Source: Acidobacteriota bacterium (GTDB taxonomy: Bacteria; Acidobacteriota; Terriglobia; Terriglobales; Acidobacteriaceae). From it: DNA of 45,688 bases. The stretch covers positions 1 to 45,688 of the forward strand of contig JAJZVX010000030.1 in the NCBI GenBank assembly GCA_021846985.1, given 5' to 3'. The notes below the pieces were generated by a model. That model was not told the DNA's origin and ran no database searches. It saw nothing but the letters and a program-made list of their open reading frames with translations. Each line of letters begins with the position of its first letter. Within the stretch, counting starts at the first letter, position 1. Positions 32,890 through 41,214 of this stretch are shown one piece after another. Both the position numbers and the translations under genes were made by a program.

Positions 32890-34701
32890 ATGAAAGCCGA
32901 TGGTTTGCCACCAAGTTTCTTTGCCATTTCGCGCCGGGATGCCATGAAATCCATGGCCGGCGCGGCCGCGCTCGGCGCTCTGAATCCGGCGCGGCGGGGA
33001 GAGGCGGAATCCACGCAGCACGGGGTCAGCCTGGGACCGGTGACCGCTTCGACAACGACAGCGGGGACATATGATCTGGTGGAATTCAACGTGCCGGTGG
33101 AAGGCGCGGGAACGGAGGGGCTGAATCCCTATCGCGCCGCGGAACTGGCGCTCGATGCGGAAATCACGCTGGCCTCGGGGCGGACGATGCGTGTTCCGGG
33201 ATTCTTTTCGGAAGAGTACAAGGCCGTGGGCAACGGCAATGCCGAGGCCGTGCCGGGAACGAAGGGGTGGCGAATACGCTTTGCGGGACCGGAGGCCGGG
33301 GAGTGCCGCGGCAAGGCAGTATTACGCGTGCGGGGCCAGACGGCGGTCACGCGGGAGCTGCCAACGGTAACGCTGAAGAAATCGGCCCGCCACGGCATGC
33401 TGCGCGTGAGCCGGATGGCGCCGCGGTATCTCGAGTTCGACGACGGAACGGCGTACTTTCCGGTGGGGCAGGACGTTTGCTGGACGACCGACGTGACCAA
33501 GTCGATTCCGGGAGCGACGATTCATGACACGATTCGGCCGTGGGATGAAGCCTATGCGCGGTGGTTTGGGCGAATGGGCGAGAGCGGCGCGACGTGGGCA
33601 CGGGTGTTTATGAAAGAGAGCTTCCTGATCGACGCGGGCGAGCCGTGGGCGTGGGAGCTGGAAAAGGCCTGGCGTCTGGACCAGGTGCTGGCGTTGGCGC
33701 GCAACAACAACATCCACATCTGCCTGTGCTTCAACCCGGAACGGAGCGACAGCGGAAGCTGCTACGGGGGATCAATGGACATCTTTCGCGCCTCAAACAC
33801 GGCCTGGGGGAGGCTGTTGGCGCGCGAGAACCTGGGCTTCGACCACTTCTTCACCAACCCCCTCTGCAAGGAGATGTACCGCGACAAGATTCGCTACGTG
33901 GTGGCGCGGTGGGGCTACTCCACGAACATTTTCTCTTGGGAGTTCTGGAACGAGATCGAGGCGGTGGGACCGAAAGAGGGAACCTACGCATGGATGCGGG
34001 AGATGACGGCCTATCTGCGCGAAGTGGACCCTTGGCATCACCTCATCAAGTCCAGTGCGCACCATGCCTGGTCGCCCGAGTACTGGGGCGTGGATAACGG
34101 TGACCTGAACGACGTCCACCCCTACTTTGGCTGGGCGGGTGACCAGGGCACGCAGAACCTGGGGGCGTTTCTGCCGGAGTTTTCCTCGGGCGTTTATGCC
34201 ACGGGGCGTCCCTTCATTGTGGGCGAAACAGGCATCGCCCGCGAGGTGATGACCCGCTACGGCCGCGCTGGCGAACTGGCCGACAAGGACACCACCTGCT
34301 TCCACGTCCATGAGGCGCTGTGGGGCGGTCTCTTTGCCGGCGGCGTGGGCTCGGGGATGGTCTGGTGGTGGGATGAGCATGTGGACCTGCACAACGGCTA
34401 CTTCCGCTTCAGGGCCATTGCGAATTTTGTGGCGGATATCGAGTTCAATCGCGAGGCTTTTGTACGCGGCGAAACGGTGGCGGCTTCCACCGACGCGCTG
34501 CGGCTGTTTGAACTGACGGGCAAGCATACGCGGCTGCTGTGGCTGCGGCAGCGGGACGTGAGCTGGTTCAACCTTGCAGTCGAAAAAAAGGCGATCGAGC
34601 CGGTCAAGTCGTCGAGCCTCACGCTCACGGCGATGGCGCCGGGGAGCTATCGCGTCGAGTACTGGAGCCCGGAAGACGGCAAGCTGCTGAAGAGTGCCTG
34701 A
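32890..34701 (+). CDS. Tat-exported GH5-like glycoside hydrolase
   Basis: A 603-residue protein with a twin-arginine signal (SRRDAMKSMAGAAALGAL) and a DUF5060-like N-terminal beta domain (about 50-180). A TIM barrel of the GH5/DUF4038 type follows. The acid/base candidate is Glu355 in FSWEFWNEIE and the nucleophile candidate is Glu446 in FIVGETGI, the usual two catalytic glutamates. Conserved Trp-rich segments (YFPVGQDVCW, MVWWWDEHVD) line the cleft. It most likely acts on a beta-linked glycan. The ATG at 32890 has AAGGAGGGAGG about 11 bases upstream. It is divergent from rlmB. Confidence 0.8.
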   Translation: MKADGLPPSFFAISRRDAMKSMAGAAALGALNPARRGEAESTQHGVSLGPVTASTTTAGTYDLVEFNVPVEGAGTEGLNPYRAAELALDAEITLASGRTMRVPGFFSEEYKAVGNGNAEAVPGTKGWRIRFAGPEAGECRGKAVLRVRGQTAVTRELPTVTLKKSARHGMLRVSRMAPRYLEFDDGTAYFPVGQDVCWTTDVTKSIPGATIHDTIRPWDEAYARWFGRMGESGATWARVFMKESFLIDAGEPWAWELEKAWRLDQVLALARNNNIHICLCFNPERSDSGSCYGGSMDIFRASNTAWGRLLARENLGFDHFFTNPLCKEMYRDKIRYVVARWGYSTNIFSWEFWNEIEAVGPKEGTYAWMREMTAYLREVDPWHHLIKSSAHHAWSPEYWGVDNGDLNDVHPYFGWAGDQGTQNLGAFLPEFSSGVYATGRPFIVGETGIAREVMTRYGRAGELADKDTTCFHVHEALWGGLFAGGVGSGMVWWWDEHVDLHNGYFRFRAIANFVADIEFNREAFVRGETVAASTDALRLFELTGKHTRLLWLRQRDVSWFNLAVEKKAIEPVKSSSLTLTAMAPGSYRVEYWSPEDGKLLKSA

Positions 34702-34905
34702 ATCACGGTCATGGGAACGACTCTCGAGGTTCCACTGCCGGAGATTGCGCGCGAACTGGCGCTCAAGGTCCGTCCGGCAGGGATGGAGGCCAGAGGCTGA
34801 GGAGGCCCAGAAGAAGATGCGCCGGTCGCAGGCGAAAAGCTTTCAGGCGACGCGCGAGCCAGACCAGACACGGCTGCGGTGGGTAGAGGAGTGCGACGGT
34901 TAGAA

Positions 34906-34921
34906 GGAGCCGGTCTGCTCC
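34906..34921. repeat. Small hairpin before the ECF operon
   Basis: GGAGC-CGGTCT-GCTCC follows the hydrolase gene by about 200 bases and precedes a TAAAAT hexamer (34931-34936) that could be a promoter -10. The surrounding 298 bases (34702-34999) hold only a 29-codon frame at 34711-34800 that I could not support as a gene. Confidence 0.3.
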
Positions 34922-34999
34922 GTCTGCCATTAAAATAGGATGGGGAAAAGTTGAAATTGCCGAGTCTTGTGCTGCAACTTTGCCGTCCAACAAGGTGAG

Positions 35000-35656
35000 A
35001 TGAGTTTAGCTGCGTCTATTCGCCCTCTTTTCGCCCACTCTTCCGCCACCATCGCCGATGAGCAGGTGCGGCAGGAGAGCCTTGCTGTTGCGGCCGGACT
35101 CAAGCGTCAGGACGCGGGACTGCTCGACGAGCTGATTGTGCGCTATCAACACCGGTTGATGCGCTATCTGCTCTATCTGACGGGCGACCGCGAGTTGACT
35201 GAGGATCTCTTCCAGGAGGTCTGGATGCGAGTGCTGGTGCGGGGAGCGCAGTTCAACGGGCAGGCGCGCTTCGACACCTGGCTCTTCACCATCGCGCGCA
35301 ACCTGGTGATCGACCAGCGGCGCAAGCGGACGCTGGCCAGCCTCGACCAACTGTTTGAGGTGAGTGAGGACGACCGGCCCATGGCTTTCGAGATTGCGGA
35401 CGACGAACCAACGCCGTTTGACCGGTTCTCGAATCTGGAAGACCGGGAGCGGATTGCCATAGCGCTGATGGAGCTGGATACGATCTACCGCGAAGTGCTG
35501 GTCCTCCGGTTCCACGAGGAGCTCTCGCTCGAAGAGATCGCCGCCGTGACGCGGGCGCCGCTCTCGACGGTCAAATCGAGGCTTTATCGAGGCTTGGCGG
35601 CTATTAAGCCCAAGCTGACGCGCAGCCGCGGATGGTGGCAGGAGATGAAGGGATGA
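35000..35656 (+). CDS. ECF-type RNA polymerase sigma factor
   Basis: A 218-residue sigma-70 family factor. Region 2 runs from about 40 to 110, with the core ELIVRYQHRLMRYLLYLTGDRELTEDLFQEVWMRV and DTWLFTIARNLVIDQRRKR. A 35-residue linker rich in acidic residues follows. Region 4 is at about 160-215, with YREVLVLRFHEELSLEEIAAVTRAPLSTVKSRLYRGLAAIK. Start ATG 35000 has AAGGTGAG upstream and an in-frame extension to 34967 is not needed. Its stop overlaps the next gene by four bases (ATGA), the usual arrangement of an ECF factor with its regulator. Cognate promoters cannot be named. Confidence 0.93.
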   Translation: MSLAASIRPLFAHSSATIADEQVRQESLAVAAGLKRQDAGLLDELIVRYQHRLMRYLLYLTGDRELTEDLFQEVWMRVLVRGAQFNGQARFDTWLFTIARNLVIDQRRKRTLASLDQLFEVSEDDRPMAFEIADDEPTPFDRFSNLEDRERIAIALMELDTIYREVLVLRFHEELSLEEIAAVTRAPLSTVKSRLYRGLAAIKPKLTRSRGWWQEMKG

Positions 35657-35991
35657 AAGCGGGCGGTGAGAGCGGACGCGAGGTGATCTCAGCTCTTGCC
35701 GGGCATCGGGCCGATCGCGAGTGCGCGGTGGGATATCGCACGCGCCGGGTTGTGCTGGCATCGATGGGAGTACTACGGGATCAGAAAGCCGGGCGAAAAC
35801 GGGTCCGCGCCGTCGCCTTGGCTGCGGCCATCTTATTTATTCTATTGCTTGGTCCCTTCCTCTCATGGGCGGCTGAGTACCTGGGTGCTGCCGACCGTCT
35901 AGCCGGCCAGGTTGCCATTCTGGGCGGCTTCTTTGCCTGTGCGATCCTGGCCGCCGTATTGGTTGCCGGCTGGATGCGCAACCGTTCTTAG
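35653..35991 (+). CDS. Small two-span membrane protein coupled to the ECF sigma
   Basis: A 112-residue protein. A basic cytoplasmic-looking N-terminal half (about 1-58) is followed by two membrane spans, AVALAAAILFILLLGPFLSWA (about 62-82) and GQVAILGGFFACAILAAVLVAGW (about 90-110), and a short basic end. By position it should be an anti-sigma factor. It lacks the HxxxCxxC zinc motif and the usual 70-residue anti-sigma domain, and its N-terminal half has a single Cys. I do not recognise a family. Either it is a minimal, divergent anti-sigma or a membrane protein that merely shares the transcript. Confidence 0.75.
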   Translation: MKAGGESGREVISALAGHRADRECAVGYRTRRVVLASMGVLRDQKAGRKRVRAVALAAAILFILLLGPFLSWAAEYLGAADRLAGQVAILGGFFACAILAAVLVAGWMRNRS

Positions 35992-36123
35992 GCGGGAGAC
36001 ACTTTTCCAAAGCAGAAATTTGTTTCTTCGGAGCCGCAACTTGCAAAAGGCGCTTTGCGTCCACACAATAGCGAGGTTAAGCCACGCTTAATCTATCGAG
36101 AGACCCTCGATAAGGGACAGCCT

Positions 36124-36645
36124 ATGCGAGATCCGGAAACCATTACCGTAAATGAGGACGGCAGCCTGATTCCCCTGTGGTCAATTCTGGTGGCCGTGGC
36201 GTCGTTTGTCCTGGTGGAGTACTACTTCTGGGTGGTGTTGCCGGCGGCGCGGACGCATACGCCTCCACCTCTGGGCTTCCGCATCTACTTCAATGTCACG
36301 TGGGGGCTGCTCATTGGAATCTACTTTCTCATGGTGGGCTTTATCAGCAAGGATGCTCCCCGCCGCGCCATGAGCGCCCGTTTCTGGATCGTGCTCTGTT
36401 TTGTCATGCCGGGCGGGATCGGCGCGGTTCTCTACTTCCTGCTGCGCCAGCCGGTTATCTCCCGCTGCCCGGCCTGCTCGACCCATGTGCAGAGCAACTT
36501 CCATTTCTGCCCGCAGTGCAACTACCAGCTCACGGCCTGCTGCGGCAACTGCTTCCGCACAGTGCGGGCGACGGACGAATACTGTACCCAGTGCGGCCAC
36601 GAACTAGCGCGCGATCAAATGCCTACGCGGCTGCGGGCGATCTGA
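36124..36645 (+). CDS. Membrane protein with C-terminal double zinc ribbon
   Basis: A 173-residue protein. Three hydrophobic segments (about 20-45, 60-82 and 93-117) precede a cytoplasmic double zinc ribbon in the last 55 residues: CPACSTHVQSNFHFCPQC, then CCGNCFRTVRATDEYCTQCG. Eight cysteines in four CxxC pairs can hold two zinc ions. Such proteins are common but poorly understood. Start ATG 36124 follows AGGGACAG. It lies between the ECF sigma operon (132 bases after the small membrane gene) and the LytTR regulator, so a shared envelope role is possible but not shown. Confidence 0.8.
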   Translation: MRDPETITVNEDGSLIPLWSILVAVASFVLVEYYFWVVLPAARTHTPPPLGFRIYFNVTWGLLIGIYFLMVGFISKDAPRRAMSARFWIVLCFVMPGGIGAVLYFLLRQPVISRCPACSTHVQSNFHFCPQCNYQLTACCGNCFRTVRATDEYCTQCGHELARDQMPTRLRAI

Positions 36646-36754
36646 CGGGTCATGGCGGAGGCCCGCCTGCGGCCAGGCATGCAATGAGGGCTTTTCTGAG
36701 AGAAGCCCGGAGGCGTCGCAAAGGCCAGCAGGACAAGAAGGAGTGTGCGCTCCT

Positions 36755-36789
36755 GAGAAACGGTTTCTCTGCCATGAGGAGGCGTTCCT
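36755..36789. repeat. Two hairpins before the LytTR gene
   Basis: GAGAAAC-G-GTTTCTC (36755-36769) and GAGGA-GGCGT-TCCTC (about 36776-36790) lie back to back in the leader of the response-regulator gene. They could be operator dyads for autoregulation, since LytTR proteins bind repeated sites. They could also be leader hairpins. Confidence 0.35.
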
Positions 36790-36847
36790 CATCGGGCAGC
36801 AATTGACCCGGATTCCCGCCGTCCCTACAATCGAGCTTCCGGTTTGT

Positions 36848-37672
36848 ATGACCCTGTCCGCGCTGATCATCGACGATGAAGCACTGGCCCGCGAAGAGCT
36901 CCGGTTTTTGCTCGACGAAGTGGGCGGGGTGGAGGTGGCCGCGCAGGGATCGAACGGCATCGAGGCTCTGGAACTGATTGAACGGCACCGTCCCCATCTG
37001 GTCTTTCTCGATGTACAAATGCCGGGGCTCGATGGTTTTGCGGTCATCCAGCGCCTGCTTGACCGCAACAAGGCCCGCGCCAGCGCCGGCCTTGCAGCGG
37101 AGCCGCTGCCGCAAATCGTCTTCGCGACTGCCTATGATCAGTACGCCGTGCGCGCCTTCGACGTGAATGCCGTGGACTACCTGCTGAAGCCCTTTGACCG
37201 CGGGCGCGTGGCTCAGGCCGTGGAGCGCGCGCGCAGCCGCGCGGAGGCAACGGTCGAGGCGCAGGACGCCGTGCCGCGCGAGTCGCAGATCGAAGCGCTT
37301 CTGCGGCTGCTCGGCCGCCCGCAGGGCGCCGTTCAACCAGCCAGGCTGGTGGTCGAGGCGCAGAATCGCCTGCTGCTCGTGAACCAGAAAGAGATTTGTT
37401 ATGCGGCCATCGATGAAGGCGTGATTCGCGTGGTAACCCAGGGGATGGAGGGATACTCGCGCTGCCGCACCCTCGAAGAGCTGCTCGATCAGCTCGATCC
37501 GGCTCTCTTCTGGCGCGTGCATCGCGGATTTGTGGTCAACATCAACCACATCCGCGAGGTGATCCCCTGGTTCAAGTCGAGTTATCAGCTTCGCATGGAC
37601 GACAAGCGCCAGACCGAGATTCCCGTCAGCCGCGCTCAGACCCGGCGGCTTAAGGAGATGTTCAACCTCTAG
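36848..37672 (+). CDS. LytTR-family response regulator
   Basis: A 274-residue two-component regulator. The receiver domain (1-120) has acidic-pocket Asp9 and Asp10, the phospho-acceptor Asp55 in LVFLDVQMPG, and the conserved Lys in DYLLKPFD. A linker leads to the LytTR DNA-binding domain (about 170-270): RLVVEAQNRLLLVNQKEICYA, GYSRCRTLEELLDQL, FWRVHRGFVVNINHIREV. The LytTR fold is a beta-sheet DNA binder that usually controls extracellular or secretion functions. No histidine kinase gene is in the window, so the sensor must be elsewhere. Start ATG 36848 begins MTLSALIIDDE. An extension back to 36743 lacks support. Confidence 0.93.
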   Translation: MTLSALIIDDEALAREELRFLLDEVGGVEVAAQGSNGIEALELIERHRPHLVFLDVQMPGLDGFAVIQRLLDRNKARASAGLAAEPLPQIVFATAYDQYAVRAFDVNAVDYLLKPFDRGRVAQAVERARSRAEATVEAQDAVPRESQIEALLRLLGRPQGAVQPARLVVEAQNRLLLVNQKEICYAAIDEGVIRVVTQGMEGYSRCRTLEELLDQLDPALFWRVHRGFVVNINHIREVIPWFKSSYQLRMDDKRQTEIPVSRAQTRRLKEMFNL

Positions 37673-37797
37673 CCGCCCCGTCCCTCCCCCGCGGGCGCTC
37701 GCGCATTCCCCCATTCCACCCGCAAACCCCTCGCATGCTCGCCCCTCCCTGGCCCGTTCCATACCCTCGACCTGCCGCAGGTTCTGTCACTGTTCCG

Positions 37798-37827
37798 TTG
37801 CTCCACTGTCCGATTCGTGCCTAAAAT
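37798..37827 (+). promoter_or_regulatory. Promoter candidate of the PDZ-protein gene
   Basis: TTGCTC at 37798-37803 and TAAAAT at 37822-37827 are 18 bases apart. The predicted start would give a leader of about 115 bases before the ATG at 37950. GGAAAGG lies eight or so bases before that ATG. Confidence 0.5.
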
Positions 37828-37949
37828 GGTCTCCGAGCAAGTTCGGGTAGGTTCGTTCACCCAGCAGCGCTGCCGTTTCCCCCAGCACGTTCGGATAACG
37901 GAACCCCGGGCCAGGTAAAACAGGCATCGCTCGGAAAGGTGAATGAAAG

Positions 37950-39146
37950 ATGAAACGAATGGCTGCTTTTCTCGCCGCTACGCTCTGCGGCATTCTGCTT
38001 TCCTCCGCTCCTCTGCTCGCCAGGAGCAACGATCCCGCAACTTACTGGTATCAGCCGCATTACATGGCCCATGTGCAGGACGCTGGCAATCTTCTGCAGT
38101 TCATGGCTCCCCACTTTACCAGCCTTTTCTCCATCCCGTTGAGAACCAGCAGCCTCTCCATCACCCTCGACAAATACGATGCCAACAGCCTGGGGATCAA
38201 CTTTTACTTCGATGTATCCGGCGTTACGGAAAAAGACGGGCCGGGCCTGCTCTCCCTCAGCACCGTCCAGGTTCCTTACCGGAAGCAGGAGCTTCTCTCC
38301 GTCATTTATGCTGACATTTCCTCCTTCCAGATCATGAACTTCGGGGATGCGTCGTCATGGTGCGCCGCCATGCTCAATCGCCAATCCGGCACCACTCTGC
38401 TCTGCGTCCCCACCAGGGAAAACGCGCAGCAGCTCATTGACGCTCTTGCCACCCTTATGGTGGCAAACGGCAATCTCCCCGGCCTCGGCCCGGGCATGAC
38501 GATCGCCCCCGTCTTGGAGAAAGAGTTGCGCAAGCATCCTGACCGCCCCCAGTGCGAGGTCTCCGGCGTCTCTCTCGAAGGGCCGGCTGCTGCCGCCGGC
38601 ATTGAGGCCGGCGACATCGTGCAAACCATCAATGGAGCCGTCTGTACCCAGGACGCCCTGAATGGAGCGGTTGCCGCCGCCGGCAACAAGCCCGGCGGAG
38701 ATACGCTTCATCTCGCGGTTCTGCGCAAAAAAAGTCCCCTCCTGATCGACGTGACCTACCGCCCCGTCCCCGTTGATGCGGCCGCGCTGCGCCAGCAGTT
38801 GAACGGCCCTCCCCGGCAACATGAGCCGCCGCCGGGCGTGCTGCCCACCTCCTCCGCCGCGGCGCCTGCCTTCCACCTCGGCATCAGCGCCCGTACCGTT
38901 ACGGACTCTGACTTGGCTTCCACCGGGCTCTCCAAGCCGCAGGGCGTCATCGTCACCCATGTCGAGAAAGGAAGCCTCGCCGATCAGATGCAGTTACAGA
39001 TGGGCGACGTCATCCAGCAGGTGAATGGTGCTGAGGTCGCCGACGCCAGTACGATTGCGCAGTTGATCCGCAGCGGCGCCGCCAGAACTGTCCGCGTCTG
39101 GCGCAATGGCAAGACTCTCGATCTCACCATCCCGGAGAGCATGTAG
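37950..39146 (+). CDS. Exported protein with two PDZ domains
   Basis: A 398-residue protein. The signal peptide is MKRMAAFLAATLCGILLSSAPLLA. About 150 residues of unknown fold follow, including SLSITLDKYDANSLG and a VYADISSFQIM-type strand. Two PDZ domains come next: one near 205-270 (GVSLEGPAAAAGIEAGDIVQTINGA) and one near 315-395 (GVIVTHVEKGSLADQMQLQMGDVIQQVNGAEV). No protease triad is visible, so it is probably a periplasmic adaptor or chaperone rather than HtrA. An ATG at 37950 with a ribosome site gives the start. It is convergent with the acyl-CoA synthetase gene. Confidence 0.82.
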   Translation: MKRMAAFLAATLCGILLSSAPLLARSNDPATYWYQPHYMAHVQDAGNLLQFMAPHFTSLFSIPLRTSSLSITLDKYDANSLGINFYFDVSGVTEKDGPGLLSLSTVQVPYRKQELLSVIYADISSFQIMNFGDASSWCAAMLNRQSGTTLLCVPTRENAQQLIDALATLMVANGNLPGLGPGMTIAPVLEKELRKHPDRPQCEVSGVSLEGPAAAAGIEAGDIVQTINGAVCTQDALNGAVAAAGNKPGGDTLHLAVLRKKSPLLIDVTYRPVPVDAAALRQQLNGPPRQHEPPPGVLPTSSAAAPAFHLGISARTVTDSDLASTGLSKPQGVIVTHVEKGSLADQMQLQMGDVIQQVNGAEVADASTIAQLIRSGAARTVRVWRNGKTLDLTIPESM

Positions 39147-39358
39147 AGGAGTTTTCGATTCATCGGACCTGCCGCCCCTGAGACCCGGAGCTTCCAGCGT
39201 TGCCTCTCCCTCGTTCTCACGGAGAAATGCCGCGCGCGAAATCGCAGCAGAGGGCGGCTGCGGCCGGGGGCGCAACACGGTCGAAACCGGCCGCGCCATC
39301 CTTGTGTGTCCTGTTGATCCCGGCCAGAGCCAGCCCGGGCGGCTTCGGCAGCCACCCT

Positions 39359-41080
39359 TCAGTGTCCAGCTTTTGCTCCTGCCTTCACATGCCCGCGGTC
39401 CCACTCGCCCCGCTCGCGCAGCGTGGTCACGGCTGCCTGCGCCATCTCCTGCGCGCGTAGATAATCCGGCTTCACCGCCCGGTTCAGCGGCATCGTGCCG
39501 TGTTCCAGGATGATCCAGTGCCGCGGCCGCATATAGGAGGGCAGCGCCCGCGCGTGGCGGTCCAGCTCGGCATCTTCCAGCTCCACCGCCGGCTTCTTCT
39601 CCACCACCGCAACCACCGCTTCGTGCGCCACGGCATGCGCCACGCCCACCACCACGCAGCTTGCCACCTTCGCTTCCATCCCGCAAACGTGCCGCTCCAC
39701 ATCGCCCGGAAAAATCTGGTATCCCAGCGACTTGATGACCCACTTGGCGCGCCCCGTCAAATGCAGTCCCGCCGCATCTTTGTATCCCAGATCGCCCGTG
39801 TACAGATAGCCGTCGCGCGAGATCGTCTGCGCGGTCGCCTTTGCATCGCCCACATAGCCCAGAAACGTTTGCGGCCCGCGAAAACACACATGCCCGGTGC
39901 CGCCGTCCGGCAGCTCTGCGCCCGCTTTGCCGTCCTCGCCCATGGGCGCGCGCACCGTGCAGGGATAGATCGGCATATCCACGCCCAGCCCATCGAGCAG
40001 AGCCTCGCGCTCGCCGGCGCCGGCCTGGATATAGGTGCAGAACCCCGCCGCTTCGGTCAGTCCCAGCCCCGTCCCAATCACCGGGGCCATTCTCCCCAGT
40101 TGTTCGACGAACGCGCGCGAAACCGCGTTGCCGCCCCACGCCGCAAACCGCATGGTGCGCAAATCGTAGCTGGCGTAGTCCTTCAGCATCCACTCCAGGT
40201 TGTACATGGCCGGAATCTGTCCCAGAATCTCCACGCGGTGCGGCGCAATCGCCCGCATCGATCGCCCTGCGTCGAACGCTCCCAGCAGCACCGCCGCGCC
40301 GCCGCCGAAGAGGGTGCTCATCAGCGCCTCGGTCTGTCCCCCCACGTGCGAGGCCGGCAGGTTCACCAGCGTCCGCGGTCCGCGGTCGCCGCCAAAGAAC
40401 GCGCCGCACAGGCACATGTTCTGCACCGTGATATTGCGATGCGAGAGCAGCGCCGGCTTGGGCGAGCCCGTCGATCCGGTAGTGAAGATCGCCAGCGCTC
40501 CGCTGTTTTCCCCCGGCCCGGCGGCTCGCAGCATCGCTTCATCCACGTGCCCTGTGCCGCTCCACGCCGCGGCGGCAATCGCATCCAGCGAGCGCGTACC
40601 CGCAATCGGCTCCTCCGAGCCCGCAACCAGCGCGTGCTCCAGCCACGGACACTGCTCCCGCACCGCCCCCCACAATGGCCGCAGGTCGAGCGCTCCCTGC
40701 ACTCCCAGCCCCACGAATCCGCGCGGCCGCAGAATCTCCAGCGCCCGCAGCGCCTCCGCCGCCGTCAGCCGCAAATCCAGCGGAGCCACGATCACGCCTA
40801 TCCTGAAGCAGCTATACTCCAGCAGCACGTGCTCCACCGTCATGGGCAACAGCGTCACCACGTAGTCGCCCCTGTTGAATCCCAGCCGCAGCAGTTCGAC
40901 TGCCAGCGCCGCGGTCCGCCGCTCAAACTCGCTCCAGGTCACCACGCGTCCGTCGTCGGCGCTTACCAGTGCTTCGCCGTGGGGCCGTTCTCTGGCCCAT
41001 TTCTCGACCACTCCGTGCAGCAGATGCCGGTCATGGAAGGTTTCTTCGTAGTCGGAGAGAGTGTATGGGGGAATTTCCAT
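39359..41080 (-). CDS. AMP-dependent acyl-CoA synthetase/ligase
   Basis: A 573-residue adenylate-forming enzyme of the ANL superfamily that activates a carboxylic acid via acyl-AMP. Core motif A3 FTTGSTGSPKPALLSHRN is at about 200-217. GTGLGLTEAAGF is the A5-like segment. A7/A8 YLYTGDLGYKDAAGLHLTGRAKWVIKSLGYQIFPGDVE follows. The C-terminal catalytic lysine candidate is in PLNRAVKPDYLRA, which departs from the usual PK-T-x-x-G-K form. Substrate cannot be told: a medium- or long-chain fatty acid or an aromatic acid are all possible. It begins at ATG 41080 and lies 134 bases downstream of the GT39 gene on the same strand. Confidence 0.85.
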   Translation of the reverse strand: MEIPPYTLSDYEETFHDRHLLHGVVEKWARERPHGEALVSADDGRVVTWSEFERRTAALAVELLRLGFNRGDYVVTLLPMTVEHVLLEYSCFRIGVIVAPLDLRLTAAEALRALEILRPRGFVGLGVQGALDLRPLWGAVREQCPWLEHALVAGSEEPIAGTRSLDAIAAAAWSGTGHVDEAMLRAAGPGENSGALAIFTTGSTGSPKPALLSHRNITVQNMCLCGAFFGGDRGPRTLVNLPASHVGGQTEALMSTLFGGGAAVLLGAFDAGRSMRAIAPHRVEILGQIPAMYNLEWMLKDYASYDLRTMRFAAWGGNAVSRAFVEQLGRMAPVIGTGLGLTEAAGFCTYIQAGAGEREALLDGLGVDMPIYPCTVRAPMGEDGKAGAELPDGGTGHVCFRGPQTFLGYVGDAKATAQTISRDGYLYTGDLGYKDAAGLHLTGRAKWVIKSLGYQIFPGDVERHVCGMEAKVASCVVVGVAHAVAHEAVVAVVEKKPAVELEDAELDRHARALPSYMRPRHWIILEHGTMPLNRAVKPDYLRAQEMAQAAVTTLRERGEWDRGHVKAGAKAGH

Positions 41081-41214
41081 AGTGCTTGGGGGGTTGCGTC
41101 CTGAACAAGTCGAACATCCGCCGCCCTCGCCGTCAAGCGCGCAAAAAAATGGGCCGCTCCCTTCCTGCGGTCAACAGCTCCGCACGTCCGAAACGGCCGC
41201 GTTTACACCTGGAC

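Noticed and set aside
34711..34800. 29-codon frame after the GH5-like gene
   Set aside because: Too short, no family resemblance and no ribosome site, though its composition is gene-like; a decayed remnant is possible.
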